Positions 1-11,453 are shown, numbered from the stretch's first letter. The stretch: DNA of 64,000 nucleotides from UBA5239 sp031548025 (GCA_031548025.1 JAVBRM010000100.1:16439-80438), one strand, 5' to 3'. Numbers and translations are program-made. Notes: generated from the sequence alone by a model not told the origin.

Positions 1-146
1 TCGGCTTTTACCTGAAACATGGTTTGATTAAAGTATCATTAGGGCTCTGTAAAGGAAAAACCTTTGAGGATAAACGCGATACGCTCCGCAAGAAACAATC
101 CGACATGGATACGCGGCGAGCGGTAAGCGAGGCGATGAAACGCTAG
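1..146 (+). CDS. smpB: SsrA-binding protein SmpB, C-terminal part (5' truncated by window edge)
   Basis: The reading frame from base 3 to the TAG at 144-146 encodes 47 residues that match the end of SmpB: a GLIKVSLGLCKGK strand followed by the DKRDTLRKKQ segment and a basic C-terminal tail. SmpB binds tmRNA and delivers it to stalled ribosomes (trans-translation); the basic tail enters the empty mRNA channel. The 5' part lies outside the window. The stop codon TAG forms part of a TAGGAGG stretch that serves as the ribosome-binding site of the next gene, so the two are probably co-transcribed. Identification rests on the family's conserved C-terminal core seen in the translation. Confidence 0.85.
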   Translation, partial: GFYLKHGLIKVSLGLCKGKTFEDKRDTLRKKQSDMDTRRAVSEAMKR

Positions 147-154
147 GAGGCGGA

Positions 155-2083
155 ATGAAACTTACGGGAATATTAACAGCAGGCGTGTTGCTGAGCCTAT
201 TGCTTTGCTCCTGTGCTTCAAGTTCCCGTATGCTCCGCCTCTCGCCATTGAATGATTCCGGAAAAAATATCGACCTGAATACCTCGCTCGTCAATATCTG
301 GCCGCTGTATTATCAGCACAACGAATATGTTACAGCACTCTGGCCGTTGTTCGATTACGACGCACAGGGCTTTGCCATCCGTCCGTTTTACAACCGCGAG
401 GGCGACGACCACTCCATATTGTTTCCGCTTTCCAGCTGGAACTGCCAGACCGGACGCGGCATGGCTCTGAACACTTTCTGGGGGCCCCGGCATTTCTTTT
501 TTATTCCGTTGTATTACCAGAACCGGAATTTTTACAGTATTCTGCTGCCGCTCAGCGCTTGGTGGACCGGCGAGAACCGGGCCTGGATCGTCAATACTTA
601 CTGGAATGAAGACCGCGATTTCGTATTTTTCCCGCTCTATTACCAGCTTGAAGACTCTTACAGCATTCTTTATCCGCTCAGCGCCTGGCAGAAGGATTTG
701 AAATCCGGCAGAATCATCAATACCTCCTGGGATGCCAACAAGAAGATTTTGAACTTCTTTCCGCTTTACCGGTCCTCGCCGCATTTTAGCCATATCGCCA
801 ATGTTTATTGGTTTAAAAACGACAAAACCAGCGTGACCAATTATGGGTTCTTTCCGCTGTTTCACCACAATATCGGATTCCGCCAATGGCTGATTCCGTT
901 CTATTATTATGAATATGCCGAAAAACCGAAATATACCGTCTTCACTCCGCTTTTCGGGTATACCAGGGACGATGAAAAACTTCAAATGCTCAACATTCTG
1001 CTGGCCGCTTATTATTATAATGAAGGCAAAGACTGGAAGGTCCGCTCCATCTGCTGGCCGTTGATTTATCACGAATTCAAGGATAAGCGCGAACGCTTTC
1101 ACATTCTGCCATTCTATTCATACGACACCCATTGGCCCGCGTTGGTCAATTGGACCCCCAAAGAAAGCCTCGGCAACGGCACCCGCAGCAATTTCAATAT
1201 TCTGGGACCTTTCGGTTATCAGCAGACCATACGCCAATATGACCGTCCCAAAGAGTTGTTGCCGTTTCTCATGCCACCCTCAGGAACCACCCGGGGCAGT
1301 CTGGCCAAACTGGAGGAAAAAGATCATATCATGCTGGCGTTGTCCGCTTGGGGACGGGAAAAATACCTGACTTGGCAGCCGGCTCATGAACGGACACTGC
1401 AAGAGGTTACCCGATTGCTCCGGCAGCGCCAAAACCGTCAGGACGCGAAAACACCGCAAGCCCGGGAACAGCTGGAAGAATGCAATCGTAATCTGGCAAA
1501 TAAGTTGGCGCTGCTTCCGGGTACTGCGCCGGAAAGCACCAACGAAGAATTGACCAAGATGTTGCTTGATAAATATACCCAAATCACCGAAAGCACCTAT
1601 CATCATCTGCTGCCTTTTTACCGCTTTCGCCGTTACGGCGACAATTATCACTGGCACTCAATATTTTACCTGTTGGGAAGCGGTTTTAAGGATCAGGAGT
1701 CTTATGGAATCAGGATCAATCCGTTTTTTTCTTATAAAAACCTGACTCAGGATTATCCGAAGCGTAGCGGCAATATTCCTTACCGGGAGTTGAATCTATT
1801 ATGGCCGCTTTATCACACCAGCCGCGCCGGTGAGGAATCGGAATGGCACAGTTTGTTTTTCCTGGCCCGCGGCGAACAGAAAAACGATTATAGCGATTTC
1901 CGGATTCTGCATTATCTGTATCGCTATACTACCGAAAAGGATGCGGAGCAATATTCGGTTTTTCCCTTTATCACTTACCGGCAGAATGCCGAAAAAAGTC
2001 AATTTTCATTTTTGTGGCGGGTTTTCAATTATGAAAAGACCGCCGACGGCGCTTCCGGTCATTTCTTTTTTATCCCTTGGTGA
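155..2083 (+). CDS. Repeat-rich lipoprotein of unknown function
   Basis: Predicted 642-residue lipoprotein: the N-terminus is a short basic then hydrophobic signal ending in a lipobox-like CSC with the lipidated cysteine at about residue 20. From about residue 45 to 300 the chain consists of imperfect aromatic repeats of roughly 40 residues, built around FFPLYYQ, then YSILYPLSAW, then INTYW. Related F/Y-P-L-Y units return near the C-terminus, separated by a charged helical stretch (about residues 410-490). Alternating aromatic strands suggest an all-beta propeller or barrel-like surface protein. I do not recognise a named family. The start at 155 has a strong AGGAGG site 4-5 bases upstream. 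The ATPase gene begins 5 bases after the stop. Confidence 0.8.
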   Translation: MKLTGILTAGVLLSLLLCSCASSSRMLRLSPLNDSGKNIDLNTSLVNIWPLYYQHNEYVTALWPLFDYDAQGFAIRPFYNREGDDHSILFPLSSWNCQTGRGMALNTFWGPRHFFFIPLYYQNRNFYSILLPLSAWWTGENRAWIVNTYWNEDRDFVFFPLYYQLEDSYSILYPLSAWQKDLKSGRIINTSWDANKKILNFFPLYRSSPHFSHIANVYWFKNDKTSVTNYGFFPLFHHNIGFRQWLIPFYYYEYAEKPKYTVFTPLFGYTRDDEKLQMLNILLAAYYYNEGKDWKVRSICWPLIYHEFKDKRERFHILPFYSYDTHWPALVNWTPKESLGNGTRSNFNILGPFGYQQTIRQYDRPKELLPFLMPPSGTTRGSLAKLEEKDHIMLALSAWGREKYLTWQPAHERTLQEVTRLLRQRQNRQDAKTPQAREQLEECNRNLANKLALLPGTAPESTNEELTKMLLDKYTQITESTYHHLLPFYRFRRYGDNYHWHSIFYLLGSGFKDQESYGIRINPFFSYKNLTQDYPKRSGNIPYRELNLLWPLYHTSRAGEESEWHSLFFLARGEQKNDYSDFRILHYLYRYTTEKDAEQYSVFPFITYRQNAEKSQFSFLWRVFNYEKTADGASGHFFFIPW

Positions 2084-2088
2084 GGCAT

Positions 2089-3938
<1,850 letters not shown>

Positions 3939-3948
<10 letters not shown>

Positions 3949-5120
3949 GTAACTACGACGCAACCATGCGGCGGCAATTCAAATCTTTCCAAAGCCGTTT
4001 TTTCGCCGGTAAAGAGATCGATACCGGGATTTTCTCCGGCAGTAACTACTTGCCGTGACTCATCCGACAAGTTGAAATAAGCAATTGCTTCGCCACCATC
4101 GACAAGGCGCTTACTATAGCGGAGAAGCCGGTCGCCCGCAGGAGTAATTTCCGGCTGGGTGCATAGCGGGTCCTGATCGATAGCGATGACTCCGTCATTG
4201 GTCAACAGCCGGTAAGTAACCTCATCCATTCCGGCCAGGTCGCAGCTCAGCAACAGCGGCGCGGAATACATACTCCAAAGCACAAACTGAGTTTTCTGCT
4301 CCTCAAATGTCAGACGGCTTTTGCGATAACTCGCGTTCAGCGTTCCCGGCGTGCCGATATCGCCGACCTGCAACATATCGAGGTCATTCCAGCGCCCCGG
4401 ACCGGCGAAAGCCATCCAGCGCGGCGCTATTTCAAAGCCAATGCGGGCAATGGATTCCCAAGTATCGTGGATATCTCCACCGATACGCCACATCCGGGCG
4501 TATTTCGAGATTTCCGTCATATTCTCATAAGGAGTGGTGTTCGAGAGACTTAATGTTATTTCTCTTTGTGCGAGATTCAGGTCGTTGGCTATGCGCTTGA
4601 CGGTGGGAATGTCGTTGGGATTCCAATCCACCTTGACGAAATCCACTTCCCAGTCGCTCCACTGGCGGACATCCGCATCGAAACGCCACTCGGAGCCGAT
4701 CCGGTAGACACCCCGGTTGCGCCCCTCGGGATAAGTACCATAAACCTGGTATTTCTGACGGCGCTCGCTCTCCGGCATGCGCAACGGTATTTCCCGGCCG
4801 GCATCGGTCGTGCCGCCGATAAACCCGGCGTAACTGCAAATCCACGGGGTTGAATAAATCCCGAATTTCAGGTCCAACGCATGGATATAATCCCCCAGCG
4901 CCTTCATATCCGGGAAACGTTCATTGCCCTGAATGGCTCCGTACTCCCCTCCCCGTTCGCCCTGCCAACAATCATCGATATTGATATACTTCCAGCCATG
5001 CGCGGCCAACCCGCGTTCACTCATCCCCTTGGCCGCTCCCCGAATTCGCTCATCGCTGACTCCCTCCGAGAAGCAATACCAACTGTTCCACCCCATCGGC
5101 GGGGTCAAAAATCTGTTCAT
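3939..5120 (-). CDS. GH27 alpha-galactosidase family glycoside hydrolase
   Basis: 393-residue GH27 enzyme, expected to release terminal alpha-linked galactose (or N-acetylgalactosamine) by a retaining mechanism. It opens with the family hallmark PPMGWNSWYCF, followed by YINIDDCWQ. The probable nucleophile is Asp165 in FVKVDW, and the acid/base aspartate lies in WNDLDM (246-248). There is no obvious signal peptide, so it is probably intracellular, unlike its operon partner. It is the last gene of the minus-strand operon led by the LacI regulator at 9766-10785 and follows the DUF4091 gene by 18 bases. A beta-sandwich of about 80 residues closes the protein, as in other short GH27 members. Confidence 0.9.
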
Positions 5121-5138
5121 CTGTTAATCTCTCTTGAT

Positions 5139-8100
5139 TTATTTTAATTCAGGAATGGCTTTGAATAATGCGTTGATATGGGTAATCAAGTTCAATCTTT
5201 CCCGGTCATAGCGCTCGTTTTCCCATTTTGAACTCAGAACAATTTCGTCTTTTTTGTACTGTTTCAGGTCGTTAATGACATCCTTGCGCAGTTCTTCCAG
5301 ATAACTCCGGGCCCGGTCCAAGGCCTCGCCGGATTTGCCAAGTTCTCCGGCCTTGGCGATCAGTTGCTCCAGAGTGTAGGCGTAACGGTAGTCGTTCCAA
5401 CCGGCGCTCATCGATTCGTATTGTATGGTATCGATCGGCCCGCCCGGCATCGGATAGAACAAACACCAGTCCTTGCCCTCGCCCCGGCCGTCCAGGTCGT
5501 TCCAGGCGTTGCGGATCGGATATCCGGCAAAATACCACTGGCCTTCCAGCCCCGATTTCCAGAAGAAGAAACCCGACCGAAAACGCGCGGGAGCAAAATA
5601 TTCCCGGCAGCCGTTGGAGTAGAAAAAGTATTTGGCGTTGATCGAGCGGCAGAACGGAATATTGGTTTCCGGAAACACATTGGTCATAGCAAATGTGCAA
5701 ATACCGTCGGCCAGAAAATCCTTGAGCGCCTCCCCGGCTTGAATCGTGATGGTCGTCTGGAATTTCATATCGGGACAACTTTTCCGCAGATCGGCAAAAA
5801 TCTTTTTGGCGTCTTCCTGTTTTTCCTTGCTGAACGGTTCATCAACCGGATAATGGTAGATGGGAGGATAGTTTTTCTCCCTGGCCAATTTGTATAACAG
5901 TTTGGCCCGGGGCGGATCCAGGGTCACAATCAACGGCAGTCCCGGCCAGGTTTCGATGGCATACCCCAGGATTCTCTCGATCTGGGACATATCGTGAACT
6001 CTTTTGCCGTTAAGTTGTTTCCAGAGTTGCGGAAATGAAAAGAGCACCACTCCGTTCATGCCGTGTTCGGCCATATTTTTGAAATCGGCCTTGATCTCGT
6101 CGTCGCCGCGTTCAAAGATCGAGTAACTGGCGCTGGCAAAGAAATTCGGGTGCTGCCGCAATTTGAAATCATGAACCGTCACCAGTACCTCCATTTGCCG
6201 GACCGGCCCCCCCTGAGGCGTCACCGTCACGCTGGAGCGGTAGACTCCGGGCTTGGCCTGTTCCGGAATATGGAAGGACAGGAAATACTGCTGTGTTTTT
6301 TCTGCCCTCACACTCCAAGGCCGGTTCGGCATCAGTAATTCGGGGGTCCGCTGATACTGGAATGTATTGTGCGAACCCATAGCGCCGGCCATTTGCGGCC
6401 AGATCTTGATTCGCCGCACCCATGGCGCCGGAATTTTACTGCCATCCGGCCCGATGAACTCACTCGCGGCAACCTCGACATGCTTTTGCAGTTGCAATGT
6501 ATGCAGTGCAAATGAAGTCACCATCCTTTCGCCCGGCGTTCCGTCCAGTTTCAAAGTGGAAACAATTTCCTTGCGGGCCGGAATCCGGTCATCCATCACC
6601 CGCTCCAGCGGACACGGCGCAAACAAGACATAACCGTCTTTTTTCTCCTGAACCGTAAATTCAGTCGTGAAATTTTGCGTATCCGTCGACGGGATCAAGG
6701 TAAAGCGCCCCTGTCTTTTGGGCGCGCCCAGGTCGATGCTGAGCCTTTCTTCTTCTTTCCGGTACGCTTCCAGTTCGGTTACCGGATAAACCAACAGTCC
6801 ATTGACCACCCAAGTGGTAGGACCATCAAAAGCAAGTTCGATCCCCTTCCCATCTGCCTGAACTTCGAATTCATGACTGATAATATCCTCAAACTTCATG
6901 GTTCCGGCATGTGGTACCTGCAGTTTTCCCTGAGCATAAATCTGAAATTCCGGTACTTGATAATCGACATCGCCGGAGCGTACGAGAATCCGGTATAACC
7001 CTTTGGGAACTTTCAGTTTGAATACTGTTTTGCTGGTTCCGGCGATAAAATCCCGATCCAAAGCATTGCTGCCGAGCCGGTCTCCGAATATCAATCCGGT
7101 ATTTTGCACAAACCCATAACCGGAACGCTCATTATAAACCGTATTCGTTGTAATTCGAGTATAACCGGGTTGAAGCGCTGAATCTTCCGGCCCGAAGTCG
7201 AAGCGGAAACTGCCTGCCGGATATTGTTCATTCTGCAATGCTGCAGGCTTGATTTTAGTCGAATCGCTGACTTCCAGTTCGCAAACCCGGCACAATGCCG
7301 AACTGCTGCGGGTAATGTTCAGTCTGATTTTTTCGGCGGTAACCTGGGGAAATTTCAACATGACGACCGATAGATTGCGCTTTGCGGTTTCCGCGGGCTT
7401 AGTGGCCCAGTCCGGAAGGTTGTCTTTGTGCCCTTTGAATTCCTTGAGCTGGTGCCATTTCTCTTCGTTAAAATATTCGATGGAAAAATCATCCAGCAAA
7501 CCATCACCGTTACGCAAAGTCACCAGATATAATTTGATGGTGTCAAACTGTTGCAGCTTGCCGAAATCACCCTCGATCCATTGAGGTGGCCGGCTTTTAA
7601 AGGCACTGCACCAATACCCGGAACCGTCGATTTCCCAGTCAAACGCCTTGGCGGCAAATGAACGGTGCTTGGTCTCCTCCGAGCTGGCCGAAGCTTTTTC
7701 GATCCGGATTTTTCCGGCGTCATCAGTACCGCCCTGTCCGCTTTTACCCCAAAGCTCCAACTCGCGTACATGGACCGCCGGATTTGCCGAATTGTGAGTC
7801 ACTGTCAGACGACAGAAACGCATCAGAGTCGGCTTAATCGGAAACGCCACCAGGTCTCGTCCTCCATCTTCCGTATGGTCTGCCAACAGTTGCCATTCAT
7901 TGCCATCAACCGAATACTCAACTTTATATTTGTAAGTACGTCCTTCAAAAAAATAAATTTTGACCTGGTCGATCTCTACCGGTTCCAGCATTCTAACCGT
8001 AAAGTGCTGGGGATATGGCCCCGCACCCCAGTAATTTTTCAGGTCGCCGTCAATAACCTTGACCGCGTTTCCCCCGGAACACTCACTGATTATGCCGCCG

Positions 8101-8195
8101 TTTTTGCTCAAAGCGTAATTAACCTCATTGTCGGCAGCCATACCGGCGTTCAGTACCGCCAGTATTCCGGCGATCAACAGCTTTCTGATTTTCAT
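5139..8195 (-). CDS. Secreted DUF4091-type glycoside hydrolase with F5/8 (discoidin) domains
   Basis: 1018-residue exported protein. A signal peptide (MKIRKLLIAGILAVLNAGMA) is followed by a galactose-binding-like discoidin domain (about 25-150, with FTVRMLEPVEIDQVKIYFFEG). A second discoidin-like domain covers about 160-310. A further beta domain (about 320-480) leads to a long region whose C-terminal half resembles DUF4091, a TIM-barrel glycosidase-like family, including the YYPVDEP-like HYPVDEPFSKEK and late YESMSAGWNDYRY segments. It likely binds and cleaves a complex glycan outside the cytoplasm; substrate unknown. The start has a good AAGGAA site 5-6 bases upstream. It lies between a prepilin-like gene and the GH27 gene in one operon. 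Confidence 0.8.
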   Translation of the reverse strand: MKIRKLLIAGILAVLNAGMAADNEVNYALSKNGGIISECSGGNAVKVIDGDLKNYWGAGPYPQHFTVRMLEPVEIDQVKIYFFEGRTYKYKVEYSVDGNEWQLLADHTEDGGRDLVAFPIKPTLMRFCRLTVTHNSANPAVHVRELELWGKSGQGGTDDAGKIRIEKASASSEETKHRSFAAKAFDWEIDGSGYWCSAFKSRPPQWIEGDFGKLQQFDTIKLYLVTLRNGDGLLDDFSIEYFNEEKWHQLKEFKGHKDNLPDWATKPAETAKRNLSVVMLKFPQVTAEKIRLNITRSSSALCRVCELEVSDSTKIKPAALQNEQYPAGSFRFDFGPEDSALQPGYTRITTNTVYNERSGYGFVQNTGLIFGDRLGSNALDRDFIAGTSKTVFKLKVPKGLYRILVRSGDVDYQVPEFQIYAQGKLQVPHAGTMKFEDIISHEFEVQADGKGIELAFDGPTTWVVNGLLVYPVTELEAYRKEEERLSIDLGAPKRQGRFTLIPSTDTQNFTTEFTVQEKKDGYVLFAPCPLERVMDDRIPARKEIVSTLKLDGTPGERMVTSFALHTLQLQKHVEVAASEFIGPDGSKIPAPWVRRIKIWPQMAGAMGSHNTFQYQRTPELLMPNRPWSVRAEKTQQYFLSFHIPEQAKPGVYRSSVTVTPQGGPVRQMEVLVTVHDFKLRQHPNFFASASYSIFERGDDEIKADFKNMAEHGMNGVVLFSFPQLWKQLNGKRVHDMSQIERILGYAIETWPGLPLIVTLDPPRAKLLYKLAREKNYPPIYHYPVDEPFSKEKQEDAKKIFADLRKSCPDMKFQTTITIQAGEALKDFLADGICTFAMTNVFPETNIPFCRSINAKYFFYSNGCREYFAPARFRSGFFFWKSGLEGQWYFAGYPIRNAWNDLDGRGEGKDWCLFYPMPGGPIDTIQYESMSAGWNDYRYAYTLEQLIAKAGELGKSGEALDRARSYLEELRKDVINDLKQYKKDEIVLSSKWENERYDRERLNLITHINALFKAIPELK

Positions 8196-8209
8196 AATAT
8201 TTCCTTTTT

Positions 8210-8884
8210 TTAATATTCTTGCCAGAATAATATTTTGTCATTCGCAGCGGTCGCATTGACCGGAATTTTCGCCCATGTTACCGGAGCGGAATGTCCGTCG
8301 GCGAAACCGATATTCGCGGTATCACCCTTATGGCGACACGAAAGGCCGGTACGGTTGAATACTCCGCCATATGAACACGTTATCCCATTGAATTTATCCG
8401 GTCCGGTATCACCGCACGTCATTCTCACCGCCGGATATTTAATCAACGAATACTTCAATTTCGCAAGCGTCAGGCTTCCGACATAATGCCCATTCAAAGT
8501 ATAACTGAAATTCGGTGAATTATTGATGGTAATTCCATCCTTGCCATTATCCTCCCGCCTCCCCTTGGGGCATATCGCCACCTTCGGCAAATACCATTCG
8601 TTCGGTTTCAGAGTTTTAAAATAATCACCGATCCCGCCGTCCGCGGCTCCCCCAAAGAGATTATTGGCGACTTGAGTCCCACATGGAGCCCACCCGGCAA
8701 AGTCGTCGACATACATGCGCACCGCCATGATGACCTGCTTGGTATTGGACAGACACTTGGAAGTCTGGGCTGTTTCCCGAGCCTGGTTCAACGCCGGCAG
8801 CAGCAAGGCTGCAAGTATTGCAATAATCGCTATAACCACAAGAAGCTCAATGAGTGTAAAATATTTCGATCGGCAAATCTTCAT
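8210..8884 (-). CDS. Prepilin-like protein (type II pseudopilin N-terminus, DGH C-terminus)
   Basis: 224-residue protein beginning with a class III prepilin signal: a short basic leader, then YFTLIELLVVIAIIAILAALLLPALNQARE. The conserved glutamate at position 5 of the mature form is present. Prepilin peptidase would cleave before the F, leaving an N-terminal membrane helix. The C-terminus carries RHKGDTANIGFADGHS, resembling the processing-associated H-X9-DG motif common in PVC-group proteins. ATG 8884 was chosen because its leader length fits; an ATG at 8908 is in frame but has no ribosome-binding site and overlaps the esterase gene. It sits between the esterase and DUF4091 genes of the LacI-led operon. 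Its role is unknown; no pilus assembly genes are nearby. Confidence 0.85.
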   Translation of the reverse strand: MKICRSKYFTLIELLVVIAIIAILAALLLPALNQARETAQTSKCLSNTKQVIMAVRMYVDDFAGWAPCGTQVANNLFGGAADGGIGDYFKTLKPNEWYLPKVAICPKGRREDNGKDGITINNSPNFSYTLNGHYVGSLTLAKLKYSLIKYPAVRMTCGDTGPDKFNGITCSYGGVFNRTGLSCRHKGDTANIGFADGHSAPVTWAKIPVNATAANDKILFWQEY

Positions 8885-8897
8885 AACCTGACAATTC

Positions 8898-9746
8898 CTA
8901 TTTTTCATTATTTTCTATTACGATACGGTGTATATAATCTCCCAGGGATAAACCTGCGGCGGAAGCCTTGTCCAACAGTGCCCGGTATTCGGCAACAGTA
9001 AATTGAATTCTCACATTTTCCACGCCTCGCATGCTATCCCAAGTTTGTTCCGTTTTTTCCATCTGCGCGTCGCTCAGGCCGAAAGCCCGAAGTATGCTTG
9101 TGGCCATCATCATGTATCCCTGGAGTTCCATATGGACTCCATCGGTAGTAAGAAGATTTCCTTTCAGCTCGGGATATTGTTTTTTTATGTCCTTGATTTT
9201 CTGTTTCATATCGGCATTCAGATCGATGAGCGGACAACCTTTTTCAGTAGCCAGTTCCCGCAGGAAACTATTGTATTCATCCAGCTTCCGGTTGTTTTCA
9301 TTAGCGGGATCTTCCCCGGTCATCGTCGCAGTCATAATATAAACTTTAATACCGGCATTTTGAACTTTATCAACCAATGTCCGGATATTCTCCCGGTATT
9401 TCTCAAGAGATATTCCCCTTGGACCGTGCCAAACGTCATTGACTCCGCAACTCAATAACATGATATCGGGTTTCCTGGCAATGATATCCCGATCAACCCG
9501 TTCCAACATCTGATCCGACTTGTGTCCGCCGATTCCGGCTGGGATTTTACCAGCCTTGATACCATTGGCCTGCAGTCCGGCGATAACCAGGTTGATATAG
9601 CCCAGAGAGCGATTTCCCTGCGCTGTTATGGAGTCACCGAGAAAGGCGATTTTTTCTCCTTCGGTAATCTTGATGTCAGCCCTTAACGATAAAACAACTC
9701 CGACCATTAAAACCAGAACAACGGGTATAATCTTTCTGTGCTTCAT
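8898..9746 (-). CDS. Secreted SGNH/GDSL hydrolase (esterase)
   Basis: 282-residue protein with a signal peptide (about 1-23) and the SGNH catalytic blocks: GDSIT (nucleophile serine), a glycine in the GIGG segment, GVND (oxyanion asparagine), and DGVH (catalytic Asp and His). Enzymes of this kind remove acetyl or other acyl groups, often from glycans. The C-terminal 40 residues (VRIQFTVAEYRALLDKASAAG) resemble a small DNA- or protein-binding helix-turn-helix tail and are unusual for the family. The start at 9746 has a strong AAGGAGTT site. It is the second gene of the operon, 19 bases after the LacI gene, and the likely accessory esterase for the enzymes downstream. Confidence 0.85.
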   Translation of the reverse strand: MKHRKIIPVVLVLMVGVVLSLRADIKITEGEKIAFLGDSITAQGNRSLGYINLVIAGLQANGIKAGKIPAGIGGHKSDQMLERVDRDIIARKPDIMLLSCGVNDVWHGPRGISLEKYRENIRTLVDKVQNAGIKVYIMTATMTGEDPANENNRKLDEYNSFLRELATEKGCPLIDLNADMKQKIKDIKKQYPELKGNLLTTDGVHMELQGYMMMATSILRAFGLSDAQMEKTEQTWDSMRGVENVRIQFTVAEYRALLDKASAAGLSLGDYIHRIVIENNEK

Positions 9747-9765
9747 TTTCCATAACTCCTTGTTT

Positions 9766-10785
9766 TCAGGTTGATTGTCGGCAAATCAACTGTGGATTGA
9801 TATTGATTATTCTGTTTTCCTTCAGTTCTTCCTGCAAACCGATAACTTCAAGCAGCAATTTAACCAATTCACCGGCGACCGTTTCCGTAACCTGGTCAAT
9901 TGTGGATAGTTCCGGACGGGAGTATTCGGCGAACGGCTCATTGTCGTGACCGATAATCGCGATGTCTTCCGGTACCCGGATACCGCGCTCCGCCAGGAGT
10001 CCCAGCATCATCAGAGCCTGCAAATCATTCTGCATAATCAGAGCATCGACTTTCTTGGGAATGATTACTTCATCAATGGCTTTCGCCGCAGATTCTTTCA
10101 GCGTCCCGATTTGGCCGGCAAGGTTGATAATGATGCGCCGTTCTTCCGATATTGCCGAATTATAGCCATCAATCCGAGATCCGATGGTAACAATGCAGGG
10201 CGAGGCAGTCAAGAATAAGCCAATCCGTTCCCGGACGCCCTGCCTGAGATAATTGACCGCGGAAGCAATTCCATTGCTGAAATCCACATTCACACAGGCA
10301 TACGGTTTATCCAGGTGGGGTATCCCCTGATAAACGATATTATTCTCGCCGTCAAACAATTCCCGGAAACGCGCGGTCTGGCCGACGTAATCATGCGACA
10401 TAAAGATAATTCCGTCAACTCCATGCTGCTTTAATACTTTATAATTTTCATAAAGAATCTCAATATTTTCATGGGCTTCGGCGATAACTACCCGGTAGCC
10501 ACGGAGGGCGATATGACGTTCAAGTTCCGCCAGCAAGCGCGAAATTACCGGAGGCTGGCAACTGTCGACCAGAATTCCGATCAGTTTGGATGATTGCCCG
10601 ACCAAAGCGCGGGCATGGATATTCGGGATATAGTTGTATTTGGCGGCGGTTTTGCGAATCAGCTCGGCCTTGTCGGGCCGGACGCCAATACTGGTGCAAT
10701 TGTTGTTGCCCAATATTTTAGACACAGCAGCCACGGAAACTCCGGTTTCTTTGGCGATATCGATCAGTCTGATTTTTCGAGTCAT
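9766..10785 (-). CDS. LacI family transcriptional regulator (cassette 1)
   Basis: 339 residues: an N-terminal helix-turn-helix (RLIDIAKETGVSVAAVSKILGN, residues about 5-27), a hinge helix around PNIHARALVG, and a periplasmic-binding-protein-like effector domain (about 65-339) that would bind a sugar. The start at 10785 has an AAGGTGAGG site. The gene is first in a five-gene minus-strand operon with esterase, prepilin-like protein, DUF4091 hydrolase and GH27 galactosidase. A 16-bp perfect palindrome just upstream lies downstream of a consensus promoter, so autoregulation and control of the whole operon are likely. The ligand is not evident; a galactose-containing sugar is a guess from the operon content. 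Confidence 0.92.
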   Translation of the reverse strand: MTRKIRLIDIAKETGVSVAAVSKILGNNNCTSIGVRPDKAELIRKTAAKYNYIPNIHARALVGQSSKLIGILVDSCQPPVISRLLAELERHIALRGYRVVIAEAHENIEILYENYKVLKQHGVDGIIFMSHDYVGQTARFRELFDGENNIVYQGIPHLDKPYACVNVDFSNGIASAVNYLRQGVRERIGLFLTASPCIVTIGSRIDGYNSAISEERRIIINLAGQIGTLKESAAKAIDEVIIPKKVDALIMQNDLQALMMLGLLAERGIRVPEDIAIIGHDNEPFAEYSRPELSTIDQVTETVAGELVKLLLEVIGLQEELKENRIININPQLICRQST

Positions 10786-10797
10786 GAAGCCTCACCT

Positions 10798-10813
10798 TAT
10801 AAAACGTTTTATA
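10798..10813. promoter_or_regulatory. LacI-type operator, perfect palindrome
   Basis: TATAAAACGTTTTATA is a perfect 16-bp inverted repeat with the central CG typical of LacI-family operators. It lies 12 bases upstream of the LacI start codon at 10785 and about 11 bases downstream of the -10 box, where bound repressor would block transcription. Assignment to the adjacent regulator is inference from position and symmetry. Confidence 0.75.
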
Positions 10814-10824
10814 TGCTAATTAAG

Positions 10825-10853
10825 ATTATACAGGCCACCATAAAAAATGTCAA
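10825..10853 (-). promoter_or_regulatory. Sigma70-type promoter for the cassette 1 operon
   Basis: On the minus strand TTGACA (10853-10848) and TATAAT (10830-10825) are separated by exactly 17 bases, a perfect consensus promoter. It drives the LacI gene at 10785 and presumably the four genes behind it, with the palindromic operator at 10798-10813 just downstream. Confidence 0.8.
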
Positions 10854-10883
10854 TAGGTTGAATAAAAAAATTCAGTAAATTTT

Positions 10884-11453
10884 CAGTAATGATGTAATGG
10901 GCCACTCAAAATTCTTTTAACCACGGAATGCACGGAATTTCACGGCGCGGCGTAGCCGCAACCAAAAAAGATTAACCACGGAAACCACGGAAACCACGGA
11001 ATTTTTTTTAAATTAATGACTTACGATTTGTTACGTGCTATATTCTTCGCAAAAAAACAAGAAAAGCCGGGATAGTAGTACGGAAGGGGGAATGCGAGGA
11101 ACTGCGCGTTCCTCGCGCACCAGCGGCCGAACATCGGCTTCGATTATTCCTTGGGAGAAAAGTCTTTTTTTCGCAAGGGACAACCGAACGGATTCGGTTT
11201 TCCCTTCGCAAACCTCTTTCCGATCCTACCGGTAGGCCTATGCCGAAACGGCAAAGCCTGGAAATGGGGTCGAGGGGAAAACCTGTGCTGAACAGGTTTC
11301 CCCCCGGTCAATATTGTTGAACAGAATCTTCGTAGCGGATCGTATCCGCCGAGGGTGCGCGAGGGACGAGAAGTCCATCGCATTTCTCCCTTTTCGTGAA
11401 TTTCCGTGGCTTCCGTGGTTAAAAAATCTTGAGTGGCCGATTACAGTAATGAT
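10884..11453. mobile_element. 550-bp MITE-like element with terminal inverted repeats and 10-bp target duplication
   Basis: The direct repeat CAGTAATGAT occurs at 10884-10893 and 11444-11453. Between them (10894-11443) the two ends are inverted copies of each other: the left end reads TAATGGGCCACTCAA, then TTTTAACCACGGAA; the right end read on the minus strand is TAATCGGCCACTCAA, then TTTTAACCACGGAA. The similarity runs on through CACGGAA and TTCACG motifs for about 50 bp. The interior has no convincing ORF but holds many hairpins: CCGAACGGATTCGG near 11187, the palindrome CCTACCGGTAGG (11225-11236), a long GGGGAAAACCTGT/ACAGGTTTCCCC stem (11274-11303) and GCGGAT/ATCCGC (11335-11349). This fits a non-autonomous transposable element. 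Left-side bases 10975-11003 also contain three tandem CCACGGAAA-like units. Confidence 0.7.

Noticed and set aside
10970..11005. Tandem CCACGGAAA units resembling a short repeat array or CRISPR
   Set aside because: Units are 9 bases with no spacers; they belong to the end of the 550-bp element.
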